Of a stretch of DNA of 64,000 bases, positions 1-10,310 are shown piece by piece. Position 1 is the stretch's first letter, and each line of letters opens with the position of its first letter. The notes beneath the pieces are model-generated. The model was given only the letters and a program-made list of their open reading frames with translations. It searched no databases and was not told the origin of the DNA. The DNA is from Chrysophaeum taylorii. Its lineage: Eukaryota; Sar; Pelagophyceae; Pelagomonadales; Pelagomonadaceae. The stretch is from the NCBI GenBank assembly GCA_029834535.1, contig JAQMWT010000016.1:1-64000 (forward strand), written 5' to 3'. A program made the position numbers and the translations under genes.

Positions 1-225
1 GTTTCATCAATTTGCAAATAATAATCAAACGGTCGGTCTGCAGGACTCAACGCTGACGGCAAAGCTTCGCCGCTCAGGTGAAAATCCTTGGTCACAGAGT
101 TGTGCAGATCGAGTACTAATAAGGTCATCGTGTCTGGTGGCACGACGGACGCCAGTGTTTCAACGAGGTCGTCCTGGAGAAGCCGGCCCAATCAAAATCA
201 AGGGGCATCGTCAGCAACTCCGAAG

Positions 226-1143
226 TCATTTCAGATTCAGAGAGCTGTAATCGGAACGGTGCGGTCCTACGCGAAGCGGGACACGCGCAACGGTATAAGC
301 TGCGTCTGTCGCGGCTCGTGATGATCCTAAATTGTTCATCTGAAGTAAATGTCGTTCGTCGGCGTAGCCAAGTGCTGCGGCGAACTCTTGCTGCATATTC
401 TTGCAAGTCTTTGGAACTGCGCGCAAATGGAGCGGATGGCTGGAAACCAACAATCGCACGCGACAGCTCATCAAACTGGGAGTTATGTCGTAAAAATTGA
501 CGACGTACACGTAAGGGTGCAAACGTGCAACGTAAGAAATAATCGAAGCCTCCTGCTCTATCAACCACATGAAGAAACCAGCCATCTTGCATAATTTCAT
601 CGTCCAGTGGGTAGCGGTGACTCCTTTCCCAACATCTCTGGAGGTCAAGTTGCACAGAGCGGAGTGTACGCAGGGTGGCGACGCGACACACATCGACGAC
701 GACCATTCCGCGTAGGGTAAATAAGATTCGATCAACCGTAAGGTTGTAACATAGCGACCACACAGTGTGTGCTGCACCACAGGAATATTCGGAAAGTTCT
801 TGTGGTGGATCTGGTTGGCGGTGTCCGACGCATCGAGTGCTAGCACGACTCGAAACGACGTCCCACACATTTCGTTGGCTCGTTGGAGACCTAAAGTACT
901 GCCCCCGGCTCCACTGAACAGCATCACCACCTTGCGATAAGTGATTGGAAGCCATTGAACCTTTTCGTATCGGCGGCGGATCTCCGCTTCGGTGATCTCG
1001 CGGCATTTCTTTTCATCTTCTTCCGACCTTCGAGCGAAATCGTCGCTGCCTTCGGGTCGTTTGAGGGTGGACTTGTCCGCCATAGCGGTCGTAGCGTCCT
1101 TCTGCACCGTGCTCAGCAGCATCGGCGAAGGAGATTTTCGCAT
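226..1143 (-). other. Cytosine-C5 DNA methyltransferase-like domain of Ty3 copy A
   Basis: The minus-strand translation contains a SAM-binding motif of the FxGAGG type (VMLFSGAGGSTLGL) followed about 70 residues later by ASPPC, which matches motif IV of C5 cytosine methyltransferases with its catalytic Cys. The same segment, almost identical, lies at 50500-51300 in copy B between protease-like and RT regions. Assignment to the Dcm/Dnmt fold rests on motif order and spacing; activity is not implied. Confidence 0.75.
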
Positions 1144-3349
1144 CGCGTCAAGTGACTAGCGACAGAAACGGTGAAAGAAAGGTTCCCCTTGTCGTATCCT
1201 TCTTCACATTCTTTCGTAAGTTCGTTGATCGTAGAGACGTTCAACTCATCTTCGTACCTAACGATATCGCCAATCGCAAGGACTTCGCCTTGAGTGACGA
1301 CCGTCGGCACTTCTTCCACGGCAGTAACCGCAACACGAGCAGCGGACCGGTCGCGCTCTTCGCAAGAAGAACACATTCCTTCGACAACTCCCAACTGCTC
1401 GTTCTCAGCAAACGTAGCGACGAAAACCTGTCCTCTTTCCATAGGTTTCGACAAAATAACCGGTAGATTGTACGTTCGACCGGGCTCGATTTGAAGCGTG
1501 CGCGCAGCATAAGCTATTACTTCTCGCGCGTCTTCCCGGAGCTGGGGAGAATTTGGTCGTAGCATGTCCCCGCGTAGCCAAGGCTACCTTACGTTCCGGC
1601 GGCGGGCTTCGGAGATCTTTAATCGTGCTCAAACGAGCGTAAACTCGAGTCTTGACCAGGTCGAGACTCTGCCGAAAGGCATCGTGTTGATGATTGTAAA
1701 TCGGTACGGTTATCGGATTCGATCGTAAATAGATCGAAAGGTCACGATTGGTGCATCGACTCGTTCATCCTTAACTTTAATCTTCTTGCGCCCGTAGACG
1801 ACTTGGGTTCGAAAACAGATCCGATCATGGGGAAAATCCACGATGGCTTCTAAAACTCGCATATCGCGCCCTCCCAACAGGAACAGATAGTTCGTATCGG
1901 CTACAATAGCGACAATGGGGCAGCGATGTTGTCGGCGAGGGCGACCCGAATCGCGATCCAACGAAAGATCGTCGTCGTATTCAACCCTGATCCGTACAGC
2001 TTGCGCTTAATCGGAAGTTCGCCTTCATCGAAAATCAACTGATCTTTGGCCAACTTTCTGACCATTTCTCGGCAAATATAAGAAACATCTGCCATTCCAT
2101 CGACACCGATGGTCGTCGAGAATTTCGGTCCGTCACGATTCCTGTAGATGTGACAGGCTATAAACGTAAGAGTACCCGTATCTAAACAACTGAGGGTAAC
2201 CAAATCATCTTCGATCGTCTTGCCGTCTCGCGGCGTCAACGAAGTGTGAGCACATCGGGCTCTGACTCGCTCATCTCCGGGGTTGGGCATCGATACCGCG
2301 GCTTGAGCTTTCGTATCATCTGTTGTTGGCGTCATCGACATAACGCTCGCGGCAGCCTCTTTATCTGGCGGCTTCCGCTCTTCCTCCAAGACAATCTCAG
2401 AGGGAATCAGTGCTGGTAGGGGATCCTGGTCTTCGTAGTTCACGGAAGCAAAGGACCCCTCCCATAAATCATTCATTTCGTCTTTCCAGAATGCATCTGT
2501 AAATTCATTCGTCCTCGGTTGATCACCATCATCGGCGATCGGTTCCGTGTCGGCTGCGGCTTCGAGTCCGTAGCCGAGCGGTTGTTCTGGTGGCTTCTTT
2601 AGCAAGAAGTTCCGAGTTCTCGTCCACCAATCCTGCAGGTTCCACGTCGGCTCGTCTTCGTCCCACTCGAGAACGCTGCTAATCTTCTTCTTAAATCTAT
2701 CCTTTTCTTCCGGCGGCGTATCCGTGGCTCGATCCGTAGTAACCGAAACCGTTTCGGGGGGGTCCGCAGGAAAGATGGCGTCGTCCCCGACGTCAACTCT
2801 ATCGTAAGATCGTCGTCTGCATCACTCGCGGTGGTCATCGTCTCGTCAGTCGAATGAGCGCACGAGCGATCACTGCATAAATCCATGTCTGGCTCACCGC
2901 CAGTTCGGTCGCCAGCGGTCGTCTCTGGAGGGTCCAAAGATAAGCCGATAGCATCGAGGGCTTCCTCGTCAAAAATAAAAAGTGGGTCGTCCGTGGACGG
3001 CTCGTCATAACGTTATCGCGGACACTGGTTCACAGGTGCAGCTTCTTCATCTTCCGAATCTGAATCGCCTTCCCAGTATCGTGGAGCTTCGAGTTCCTCG
3101 CTCGAATCTTCGAGTTCATCGCTCGACATCTGCTCATAAATCTGTGCCAAAGACCGACGATTGGTCAGCACGTCGTTGGGTGGCTCGTCCATCGGCGGGC
3201 GAGCAAGATCTTCGAATGCGGCCGCGGCAAGGGCGTCGGCTGCGTCGTCGGTGCGGGTGTCCGTGTTCGGGTACACCATCACTCCTAATGGTAACTGTTG
3301 ACCGCAAGGGGTCGTAAACGCGAGCGTTGCGCTCAAAAAACCCAAATTA

Positions 3350-4356
3350 TATTGGTGTCGGCCTCCGTCGTATTCGTCGTCGCGCGATCGGCGTCGTCTG
3401 TGCCGGCGCGAACTTCGACTGGGGCTCTTGTTATCTTTGTCTCTCTCTGGCGTCAGTTCGGCAGGTCCTAGTACCTCTGGATCGTCCCTGTAAGCGACTG
3501 GTGCTCCCAAGCCTATCCGAACTGTCTCAATCGTCTCGTCTATCGAAACATCGACGCATGCGTCGTCTTCTTGCCAGAACTCCGACCAAACGTAAATTAA
3601 ATCTCCGTTGGCGAATAAATCCGTGCCTCGGGGTCGGAATTGCACTTCTTTCTGCTCTGGCGGATTCTTCCTCAGGAAACAGTGAGCTCGTATCCGTATC
3701 GTCGGTACGCTCATCTTCGTATTATCCATGCTGATCGTCCCATCCAAATTCGATTCCGGGCGGCAGCTATACTCATCCCTCATAGTATGTTCGGGATCTT
3801 TCTTTATCACGTAGCCATCATCATATGCAGGCTGAAAATCTTTGAACTCTTCGTTCGTGAGTAATACGCCCGCGCTTTCACTGAGCTCCAAAGGCAGTTC
3901 TTGCGTTATAAGATTCTTCATCTCTTCCGCTTTCGTATTCATTTTCTCGGCCGTTTCACTCGGCCTATTATCCACTCCATCGCTTCGAATACCGGCAATC
4001 GCCTCGTCACTAAAAATGTCGGCACACGAAATGTCTGCCATCGTCAAAGAGAATAAAACATCTGCAAAAACGTCTGCAGGTTCGTCGGGGGGCCCTGCAA
4101 AAGAAGAAGGCGTCGTCCCCGACGTCATATCTGTCAAAAAATGGCCACCAAAGGGCACGCGACGTTCGATGGGTGTGTACTCCGGTGCGCGCTTATCATT
4201 CGAGGTAATCCTCTGCGACGCATCGTTGATCGATCGTGGAGACGAAGTGCCATCCACTTGAATGTCCGGAGGTAAACTCATAGCATCGAGCGTAGCAGCG
4301 GCGGGTCCCTTACTGTGGGCGTCATCGGCTGCACGGGGCTCGTAAATCGGATTCAC
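3350..4356 (-). other. Variant internal segment of Ty3 copy A in place of the capsid-type region
   Basis: This open acidic stretch has no counterpart in copy B. The two copies agree again from about 3340 leftward, where both encode a stretch beginning SATLAFTTPCGQ. Copy B instead has a capsid-like gag ORF (46750-47814) at the corresponding place. The segment has no domain that I recognise. It may be a second lineage of gag-region sequence or the product of recombination between related elements. Confidence 0.5.
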
Positions 4357-4362
4357 ACATAA

Positions 4363-5163
4363 CTACGGCGCGTCGTCAAAACCGATGGTTGTGTCAGCTG
4401 ACGACAAATCATATCGTGCCACCAACGGTGACACCGGGTTAGAAGCGGTTGTCGGCTTCGGCCCGTAGTTTAACGACGTTTCGGTCAGATTCTCCGATTC
4501 TGTGGGGATTTTGGTTTGGGTGAGCTCCTTCGACTTGGATTGCTCTTGCTCGTAGTTTAACGACGCTTCGGTCATCTCGGACGACTCGTCGTCGTCGTCG
4601 CGCGGCTTCCTAACTTTCGCTCGCGTTCGCGTGGGCGGCGGTACCTCCGAGGGTCGGAATTCTCCCTCAAGACCGCTCGCTCGCCTCGGGCGACTCGGTG
4701 TACGCAATTCATCCCTCTCGCGGGTCAACCATCGTACTTGCTCGTGTATTTTATCAAATCGAGCGTGTACGTGCCGCATTTGCTCTTGCATTATTTTTAT
4801 CTTCTTCCGTTGTAGCCGCTCTTTTCGTTCGTTCTCTTCCCCTATTTGTTTTAAAAGTCGTTCTTGCGCGCGTTCGTTCTCTTCGCGTAATGCCCGCAAG
4901 TGAGCCTCGTAGAACTCATTCATTTTCGTTGCATCCGGGGGTCCTGCACGCGTTGACGGAGCTGTCGATCGTCCTCCCGTCGGTCTCTCCGTGGGCTTGC
5001 CGTCGTTGTAGTCTAGCTCTTCTTCCTCGTCGTCAACTTCTGTGTCGTGCTCTTCTTCATCATCGTCATTATCATCATCATCATTCCGCTCGCTCTTCTC
5101 ATCCTGACGGCTTGGCGGTTCTTCATATCGTAGCTGCTCGACGGCAGCATCATCGTCTTCCAT
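4363..5163 (-). other. Coiled-coil gag-region protein part of Ty3 copy A
   Basis: The translation starts with an acidic run and then has a charged heptad-like segment rich in Glu, Arg and Lys (residues about 85-160), as expected for a coiled coil. Copy B has a close relative at 46129-46596. Such coiled coils are common in the N-terminal gag part of algal Ty3 elements. Confidence 0.6.
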
Positions 5164-5626
5164 ATCGGCTCTGGCTCGTTCTAGTCGGCCGAGATCAGAG
5201 CGGGTCCAAAATGGTTGAGTCGTCGTCGTTCTCTGCTCCTTCGACTCTGGAACTTCTAATCGTCCACGACACGTGTAATATCGTCGTTGCGTGCGTCTTC
5301 CACAGACAAATCTATCAGTCCGGTGGGCGGCAGAATTCGTCTCTGCCCGGCAATCAATGCCTTATCCGTGAGTTGCGATCTCACTCCGCTCGCCTGCGGG
5401 AGCGGCACCCGGGTTGCGGGTCGGCTAGCACCGAATCGCGCGTCGTCACTTCCGACGACTAACGTATCCGGCCGGGGAACTTTCGCACGGCAGTGGTCCT
5501 TCTGGAATTCCTTGTCGGCGCGCTTGATCAGGGCGCGCACGGCTTGTCCGGACCGTGTAGAGAATGCAAGATGCACTAGTTCGCTGCGACCTATATAGTC
5601 GCTCGAATCTCATATCCTTCACCACC

Positions 5627-5966
5627 TGTGGCGTAAGGAGAATTTTAGGGGCTACCTGACGTGCCTTCGAATCCTGGCTCGCCGCTCGCGTCCGTGCCCT
5701 TGGTGGAGTCACTGGACGAGGATGGCCGTTCTCCCGCCACACAACCACAAACAACTTCCGTGCCTGGTCCTCAGAACTTGAGGATCGGCTGTTGCTTTAT
5801 GAGCAAGGTATATGGATCGAAACACAGAAATCAGGGTGACACATGTCACGGAAAAGGAAGATGATGTCATAAAGAAAACTGACATCATCACAACGGAGTA
5901 GGGTGCCCCTGATAAGGGGGGGGCTAGAAGAGGGGTAAGCCTTAGGAGGCGGGAGTTGCCGCCACA
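5627..5966 (-). repeat. 5' LTR of Ty3 copy A
   Basis: About 340 bp, ending in the short inverted repeat TGTGGCG...CGCCACA and nearly identical to the two LTRs of copy B (45306-45669 and 55467-55799). On the minus strand it is followed by GGTGGTGAAGG, the same place where copy B has its presumed primer-binding region. Confidence 0.85.
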
Positions 5967-6527
5967 CGTCCCAGTCGGGCGACAAATCATCGGGAAGCAC
6001 ACGTAACGGTGGGTCAGAAGGTATATCCGTCCGCCGCGAGGAAGGAAGTGGACCACCAGAGCTCGTTCTTTCTCGTGGCACACCCAGGGACTGGCCTACC
6101 AACAGCGAGCGAATGATCTCGACAACAGTGCGATCATCAGATGGAGCAGTGGAGGACCACCCCCAGTGATAAGTTGCACGTCGTCATTTATTTGCACTAG
6201 GACACCCATACGATAATGCCCCCTCGACCCACCCGAAGCGTGTGCGGTCCGTGGCAATAGAGGTGATCAATTTTTGCCATTTGCAGCATCATGCATGCAT
6301 GCATGCGTGGGCTGGAGATTCGAAGAAGAAAAAAACTGGCACCCAAAAAAAAAAAAAGCGAAACCCTCGTTGATAGGGTAAGATCACTTTCTGGCTCTCG
6401 CGCCTACCTGATGCTTACTCTCGCGCCTACATGATCCTTACCCTAAATCGAGGGACAAACAGACAGACAGACAGACAGACAAACAAACAAACAGACAAAC
6501 ATCTGTCGATTAGTAGTTAGGAAGCAA
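5967..6527. other. Intergenic stretch with simple repeats, no gene seen
   Basis: It holds a short (ATGC)n run near 6290-6305, a poly-A run near 6340-6356, (ACAG)n/(ACAA)n tracts near 6460-6500, and the first copy of a 130-bp direct repeat. I see no convincing coding region. Confidence 0.6.
6391..6523. repeat. Direct repeat copy 1, flanking the left Helitron arm
   Basis: About 130 bp, composed of CTCGCGCCTACCTGATSCTTA units, then CCCTAAATCGAGGGACAAAC, an (ACAG)n tract and ATCTGTCGAT.AGTAGTTAGGA. A second copy follows at 7448-7585 in the same orientation, so the pair brackets the left Helitron arm. Confidence 0.8.
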
Positions 6528-7500
6528 CAAGTGCAGGCCAGTAAGTTCACCTAGTCCCAATCTCTAACCCCAGGAAGTTCAGGTCTGGTCTCAGTAAGTT
6601 CACCTTAGTCCAAATCTGTGACCGCAGTAAGTTCGGCGTAAACCCACTCGTGCTCACACCAACTCCTTCGAGCTCGTCGCTCTCGCCTCCGCCAATCTAA
6701 GCTGCTTTGATCCGCACGCGCCGCTAACCTTTGAGTTTACTCTAAAACCCCCAGTATGTTCACACTTGGTCTCAGTAAGTTCACCTGGTCACTCAATCCA
6801 CCTAGTCCCAATCTCTAACCCCAGTAAGTTCACGTGGTCCCAGCAAGTTCACCTATAGTGCGCGTGTAGACGCCGGGAGGGGGCTTATCGGCATTACGCA
6901 GCACGTGTGGGGTAGGGCGGAGTCGTCGACCCAGAAGAGGATATCCTCGGGGTTGCCGATCGACAGAGAGCCACGTCGAGCTGGACGTGGCAGAAGACGG
7001 GCTTGTGGGCAAGAGGACGCGAACCTCGCGGGGCGTCTGGTCCTGGCTCTTGTTGATCGTTTGGCGTAGGCGGGCCTTAAGCGATACAGGTTGGAGGAGC
7101 CTCGGTGACAACGACACTATCGATGATGTATCTGGTACCGTTGCAGTGGCCGTGCGACGGGTCGAGGTTGCGAAGACATTAAGCTCGCGCTCAAAGTCAG
7201 CATCCCGTTGGTTGTCAGGGAGTTGAAAACTCTACTGTAAAGAGCGAGGCGTCGTCTTCCGACCCAACCTAGTCGGCCGAAAAGAACTCCGACGCCTCGT
7301 CTCCGGGAAAAAAAAGGCCGCGGTCATGCGCGCGTTGTCAGCATCGACAACATCGTCTCGACGGGGCGTGAGAATGGCGCGCTGGAAGCGCCGCCGCGGG
7401 TCGTGGAAATAGTCTGCGAGGTCGCCGTAGACGGCTTGGAGGATCACTGTCTAGCTCTCGCGCCTACCTGATCCTTACTCTCGCGCCTACCTGATCCTTA
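6528..7500 (-). mobile_element. Helitron fragment: helicase C-terminal part and 3' end (left arm)
   Basis: Read on the minus strand, this decayed segment encodes pieces of a Helitron/PIF1-type helicase in several frames: QRAILTPRRDDVVDADN, HCNGTRYIID, TINKSQ and KPVFCHVQL. These match the order of C-terminal helicase motifs in Helitron RepHel proteins. Downstream come several AGTAAGTTCACC motifs, and the similarity to the right arm (10380-11100) ends at CACTTG followed by T, close to the CTRR|T end expected of a Helitron. The N-terminal Rep part is absent. Confidence 0.72.
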
Positions 7501-7585
7501 CTCTCGCGCCAATCTGATCCTTACCCTAAATCGAGGGACAAACAAACAGACAGACAGACAAACATCTGTCGATCAGTAGTTAGGA
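7448..7585. repeat. Direct repeat copy 2
   Basis: Same sequence as 6391-6523 with one more CTCGCGCC-type unit and a shorter (ACAG)n tract. Its first part overlaps the inner edge of the left Helitron arm, and a partial inverted counterpart is seen at about 10390-10425. Confidence 0.8.
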
Positions 7586-7591
7586 TGGCAT

Positions 7592-7641
7592 GTTCCGGTA
7601 CAAGGAGCAGATGGTACCGGACACATAAGGTACCGGAACAG
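7592..7641. promoter_or_regulatory. Inverted repeat TGTTCCGGTAC...GTACCGGAACA upstream of the JmjC-like gene
   Basis: The arms are 11 bp and perfect (7592-7602 and 7631-7641), with a 28-bp spacer that holds a third GGTACCGG near 7614. The site lies about 45-90 bp before the ATG at 7684, so it may be a regulator-binding site. That role is inference. Confidence 0.4.
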
Positions 7642-7683
7642 GAATTAACCCAGATTATCATCGTTCGTTTTTTGTAGAAAAAA

Positions 7684-9093
7684 ATGTTTTTTCTTCTCCT
7701 CCTTGTGCAGGTCTGTCAATGGAGAGGGGGCACGGCCTGGCAGGACGTTTCGTACGAGGAGGGCGTCGCGCGGGGGTCCATCGCGCATCTCCCGTCGGTG
7801 GAGACCCTCCTCGCCCCCTTCGCTGGGCTGTGGCGAGAGCCGTTCGTGACGAGGTTTTTTCCTTGGAGCGCTACGGGTGGTGAAGTGGAGGGTATCCTCC
7901 AAGCCGGGGGTTCGGCCGTGCTCCGGATCGAGGAGCTGGACGTGTTGTCGCGGCTTGCGTACGCAGATTTGCTGGGGGATAGGGCCCTCGAACGGCTCGT
8001 GAACGGATCTTGGACGGCGCATCTCTACTTGAGCTCGGCGGGCGAGTCAGCCCTCGGAAACCATACGGACCCCCACGATATCGTCGTCCTCCAGCTCGCC
8101 GGCGCGAAGAGCTGGCTCCGGTGCGCGGCGGAGTCGAGCCCACTGTTCAAAAAAGCGGGGGGCTGCGAAACCTTCTCGGACGACGAGATGGCCTCGCTGC
8201 TCTCGGACGCGGGCGCTTGCGGCGTCGAAACCCTCTATCCCGGAGACGCCCTCGCCGTCCCGCGGCGCGTGGTCCACTCGGCGAAAGCCCTCGACGACAC
8301 CTTCTCCCTCCACCTGACCCTCGCGATGCCGCGGAGGAAGCTCGTCGTCGCGTTCGAGGACGGCTGCGACGCGGCCGGCTTCGACGCGGGCGAGTGCTTC
8401 TGCGACACCGCTCCGAACACGACCGACCAGTGCGCGCGCGAGGAGAGTGTGAACGAGGGACCCTTGTGTCCGCCCGGCACCTACTCGGCCACCGGCCGGT
8501 ACGCGGCGACCGGAGAAACGGTTTGCGACGACTCGTGCGACGCGTCGTGCGATTCGGGCTGCGACAGCGGCTCCAGCGCGAACTGCGATTCCGACTGCGA
8601 CGACAGCTGCGATGCCAAGTGCGACGAGTGCACGGCCTGCGAGGCCTGCCCCGCGGGCCGCGTCGCACCCGACTACGGAAGCACCACGTGTTCGCCGTGC
8701 GAGGCCGCGTCCGATGCCTGCGCCGAGGATTGTCCGACGCCCGCGCCCAACCCCGCTCCCACGGCCGGCGTCATCGCCAACGACTCCGCCGCCGGAAACC
8801 CCGAGCCAAACGAGAGCGCGGGGAGCAAGAGTTCCTCTTCGGGGGCCGCCACCAGCATCATCCTGGTCGTCGTCGTCGTCGTCGTCGTCGTTCTTCTCGT
8901 CTGTATCGCCGCGAGCTACTACTACTACAAGAAGGAACTGCGCAAGCAACACCACGGCGCGCGCTACTTCGAGACCACGGCCACCGAGATCACCAGCGCC
9001 TCCGTCCTCGAGATCCCCCGCCTCGGGGTCGCCGACGTCTCGGACCTCACCGGCGAGACGCTTGCCCCGGGAGACAGCATCGCCAAGCTTTAG
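7684..9093 (+). CDS. Membrane-anchored JmjC/cupin-like protein with Cys-rich stalk
   Basis: The 469-residue product begins with a hydrophobic signal peptide (residues 1-19). Residues about 35-215 resemble the JmjC/cupin_4 fold: His127-x-Asp129 in a stretch reading HTDPHDIVVLQLAG, then His198 in a GDALAVPRRVVH context, which are the three Fe(II) ligands of 2-oxoglutarate-dependent oxygenases. A Cys-rich domain follows (about 225-350), including a CDxxCDxxC repeat stretch at 281-318, then a Pro/Ser/Asn linker, one transmembrane helix (391-411, largely Val) and a cytoplasmic tail of about 58 residues. The predicted topology is type I with the oxygenase-like domain in the lumen or outside the cell. 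Substrate is unknown; hydroxylation of secreted proteins is possible. It converges on the next gene and lies between two inverted Helitron fragments. Confidence 0.8.
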   Translation: MFFLLLLVQVCQWRGGTAWQDVSYEEGVARGSIAHLPSVETLLAPFAGLWREPFVTRFFPWSATGGEVEGILQAGGSAVLRIEELDVLSRLAYADLLGDRALERLVNGSWTAHLYLSSAGESALGNHTDPHDIVVLQLAGAKSWLRCAAESSPLFKKAGGCETFSDDEMASLLSDAGACGVETLYPGDALAVPRRVVHSAKALDDTFSLHLTLAMPRRKLVVAFEDGCDAAGFDAGECFCDTAPNTTDQCAREESVNEGPLCPPGTYSATGRYAATGETVCDDSCDASCDSGCDSGSSANCDSDCDDSCDAKCDECTACEACPAGRVAPDYGSTTCSPCEAASDACAEDCPTPAPNPAPTAGVIANDSAAGNPEPNESAGSKSSSSGAATSIILVVVVVVVVVLLVCIAASYYYYKKELRKQHHGARYFETTATEITSASVLEIPRLGVADVSDLTGETLAPGDSIAKL

Positions 9094-9365
9094 AGACAGA
9101 CAGCCAGACAGACAGACAGACAAGAAGCATGAATAATATCGTGCGTGCGTGATATGCCGCGCTGTTGCCTCGTCAGCGCCCTTTCTCCTCCCCCTCAGCT
9201 GCTGCTGCTGCTGCTGCTGCTGTTTGAAGTTTGGCGTTTAGTTACGCCCCATCGACGATCAAACCGACGGTAGTCCCGTTCCTACACTGCATACTCAAGT
9301 GTCCCGTCGTCGTACAGTCAGATAAAAAGCACATTTTCTTCCCTTTCCGTTTCCTTTCCTCAGGG

Positions 9366-10250
9366 TTATGTCGTCCTCTTTGCGTCTTCCCGGCGGAGGT
9401 TGTCGGCGATGACGCGAGGGAGGTGCTCCGGAGGCACCGCGGGGAGAAATTTGGGCTGGTACCACTTGCGCTTCAGCTCGCGGACCTCGTTCCAGTCCAT
9501 GTGAACGATGCGCCTCGCCTCGTCCCTCGCGACGATCGCAAAGATAGCAGCACGAATCGCGACCTTCTCGGCCATCATCTGAAGCAAGGCGTCGGTGTTC
9601 CATTTGATGTAGGTCGCGGTGCCGGCGGCGATGATGGACTCGGTCGCGACGGTCGGGTGCTTCTGCATCGCCGCCACCGAGAGTTCGTTCCCGAAGCAGT
9701 CCCCCGGTGTCAAAACATCGACGATTTGGCCCCTCGACTCGACCCGGCACTCCCCCCCGGTGAGTACTCCAAAGTCAGCGCCGAGGGAATCCTCGGCGAC
9801 GAGGACCTCGCCGTCCTGGGCGACGCGGGTTTTAGCGCCACAGTCCAGCAAAGCGCGGAATTCGTGCAATTTCAGGTCTTCGAATAGATTGTGATAAAGT
9901 TCGATTTCCCAAGCCGAGAACGCGAGGCGACGTTCTGCGATCGAACGGAAAAAGAGGTTTGTCCCGCGCGCAATCAGCACGAGCTGCGCTCCGATGGCGG
10001 CCCAGTTCACGTTTGGATACGGCACGACCGAAGACAGGAAAAAGCACAAGGACGAGCCGAGCGTCACGACGCGGAGCAAGACCTCGTTCTTCACTACCGG
10101 CACGACGAGTGCGGCCAAAAAACCAAGGTCGGCGACGGCTTCCCCGAGGCTCACGCGCCGCACCGTCCTCGGAGGTGGTCGCCTCTGAGAAGACGCCGGC
10201 GGCCCAAAGCTCTGAGCAATGGCCGCGGACACAATCAACCATTTCACCAT
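9366..10250 (-). CDS. Popeye/cyclic-nucleotide-binding-like membrane protein
   Basis: The 294-residue product starts with a signal-peptide-like segment ending AIAQS, followed by Phe, a pattern seen at the cleavage site of bipartite plastid-targeting leaders in diatoms and relatives. Two or three hydrophobic segments lie at about 37-55, 60-78 and 82-97. The C-terminal half (about 105-255) looks like a cNMP-binding beta barrel of the Popeye type: YHNLFEDLKLHEFRALL, a variable Gly-rich turn, then VDVLTPGDCFGNELS. Popeye proteins have three membrane spans before a cAMP-binding barrel, which fits the layout. Plastid location is inferred from the leader only; an endomembrane location is equally possible. 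It converges with the JmjC-like gene. Confidence 0.65.
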   Translation of the reverse strand: MVKWLIVSAAIAQSFGPPASSQRRPPPRTVRRVSLGEAVADLGFLAALVVPVVKNEVLLRVVTLGSSLCFFLSSVVPYPNVNWAAIGAQLVLIARGTNLFFRSIAERRLAFSAWEIELYHNLFEDLKLHEFRALLDCGAKTRVAQDGEVLVAEDSLGADFGVLTGGECRVESRGQIVDVLTPGDCFGNELSVAAMQKHPTVATESIIAAGTATYIKWNTDALLQMMAEKVAIRAAIFAIVARDEARRIVHMDWNEVRELKRKWYQPKFLPAVPPEHLPRVIADNLRREDAKRTT

Positions 10251-10256
10251 ATTGAC

Positions 10257-10310
10257 TTGGTTCCAAACCCCACAAAGTTTCGTGGCGAGGGAAGCGGAGA
10301 TTCTTTCCTA
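10257..10310 (+). repeat. Short dispersed repeat, copy 1
   Basis: ACTTGGTTCCAAA..CCACAAAGTTTCGT and GGAGATTCTTT are shared, in the same order, with 14660-14726. The copy lies just upstream of the Popeye-like gene start; the other lies just past the 3' end of the phosphatase gene. Confidence 0.6.

Larger units (their letters stand above)
1..5966 (-). mobile_element. Ty3/gypsy-type LTR element, copy A, partial at left window edge
   Basis: This copy runs on the minus strand. Its 5' LTR is at the right end (5627-5966), followed leftward by a coiled-coil gag part, an acidic region, a protease-like part and a methyltransferase-like domain before the window edge cuts it off. Most of it is closely similar to the element at 45306-55799, so the family assignment rests on that copy, whose RT, RNase H and integrase are visible. 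The capsid-type segment of the other copy is not seen here; a different stretch (about 3350-4356) takes its place. The copy is broken, with roughly five interruptions of its frames. No target-site duplication can be judged because the far end lies outside the window. Confidence 0.88.

Noticed and set aside
8010-9152. Long Arg-rich frames in other phases of the JmjC-like gene
   Set aside because: Shadows caused by high GC at third positions; only the 7684-9093 frame has a signal peptide, metal ligands and a membrane helix in order.
9200-9226. CTG triplet run as a possible polyglutamine or polyleucine tract
   Set aside because: It lies between two convergent genes and in no supported coding region.
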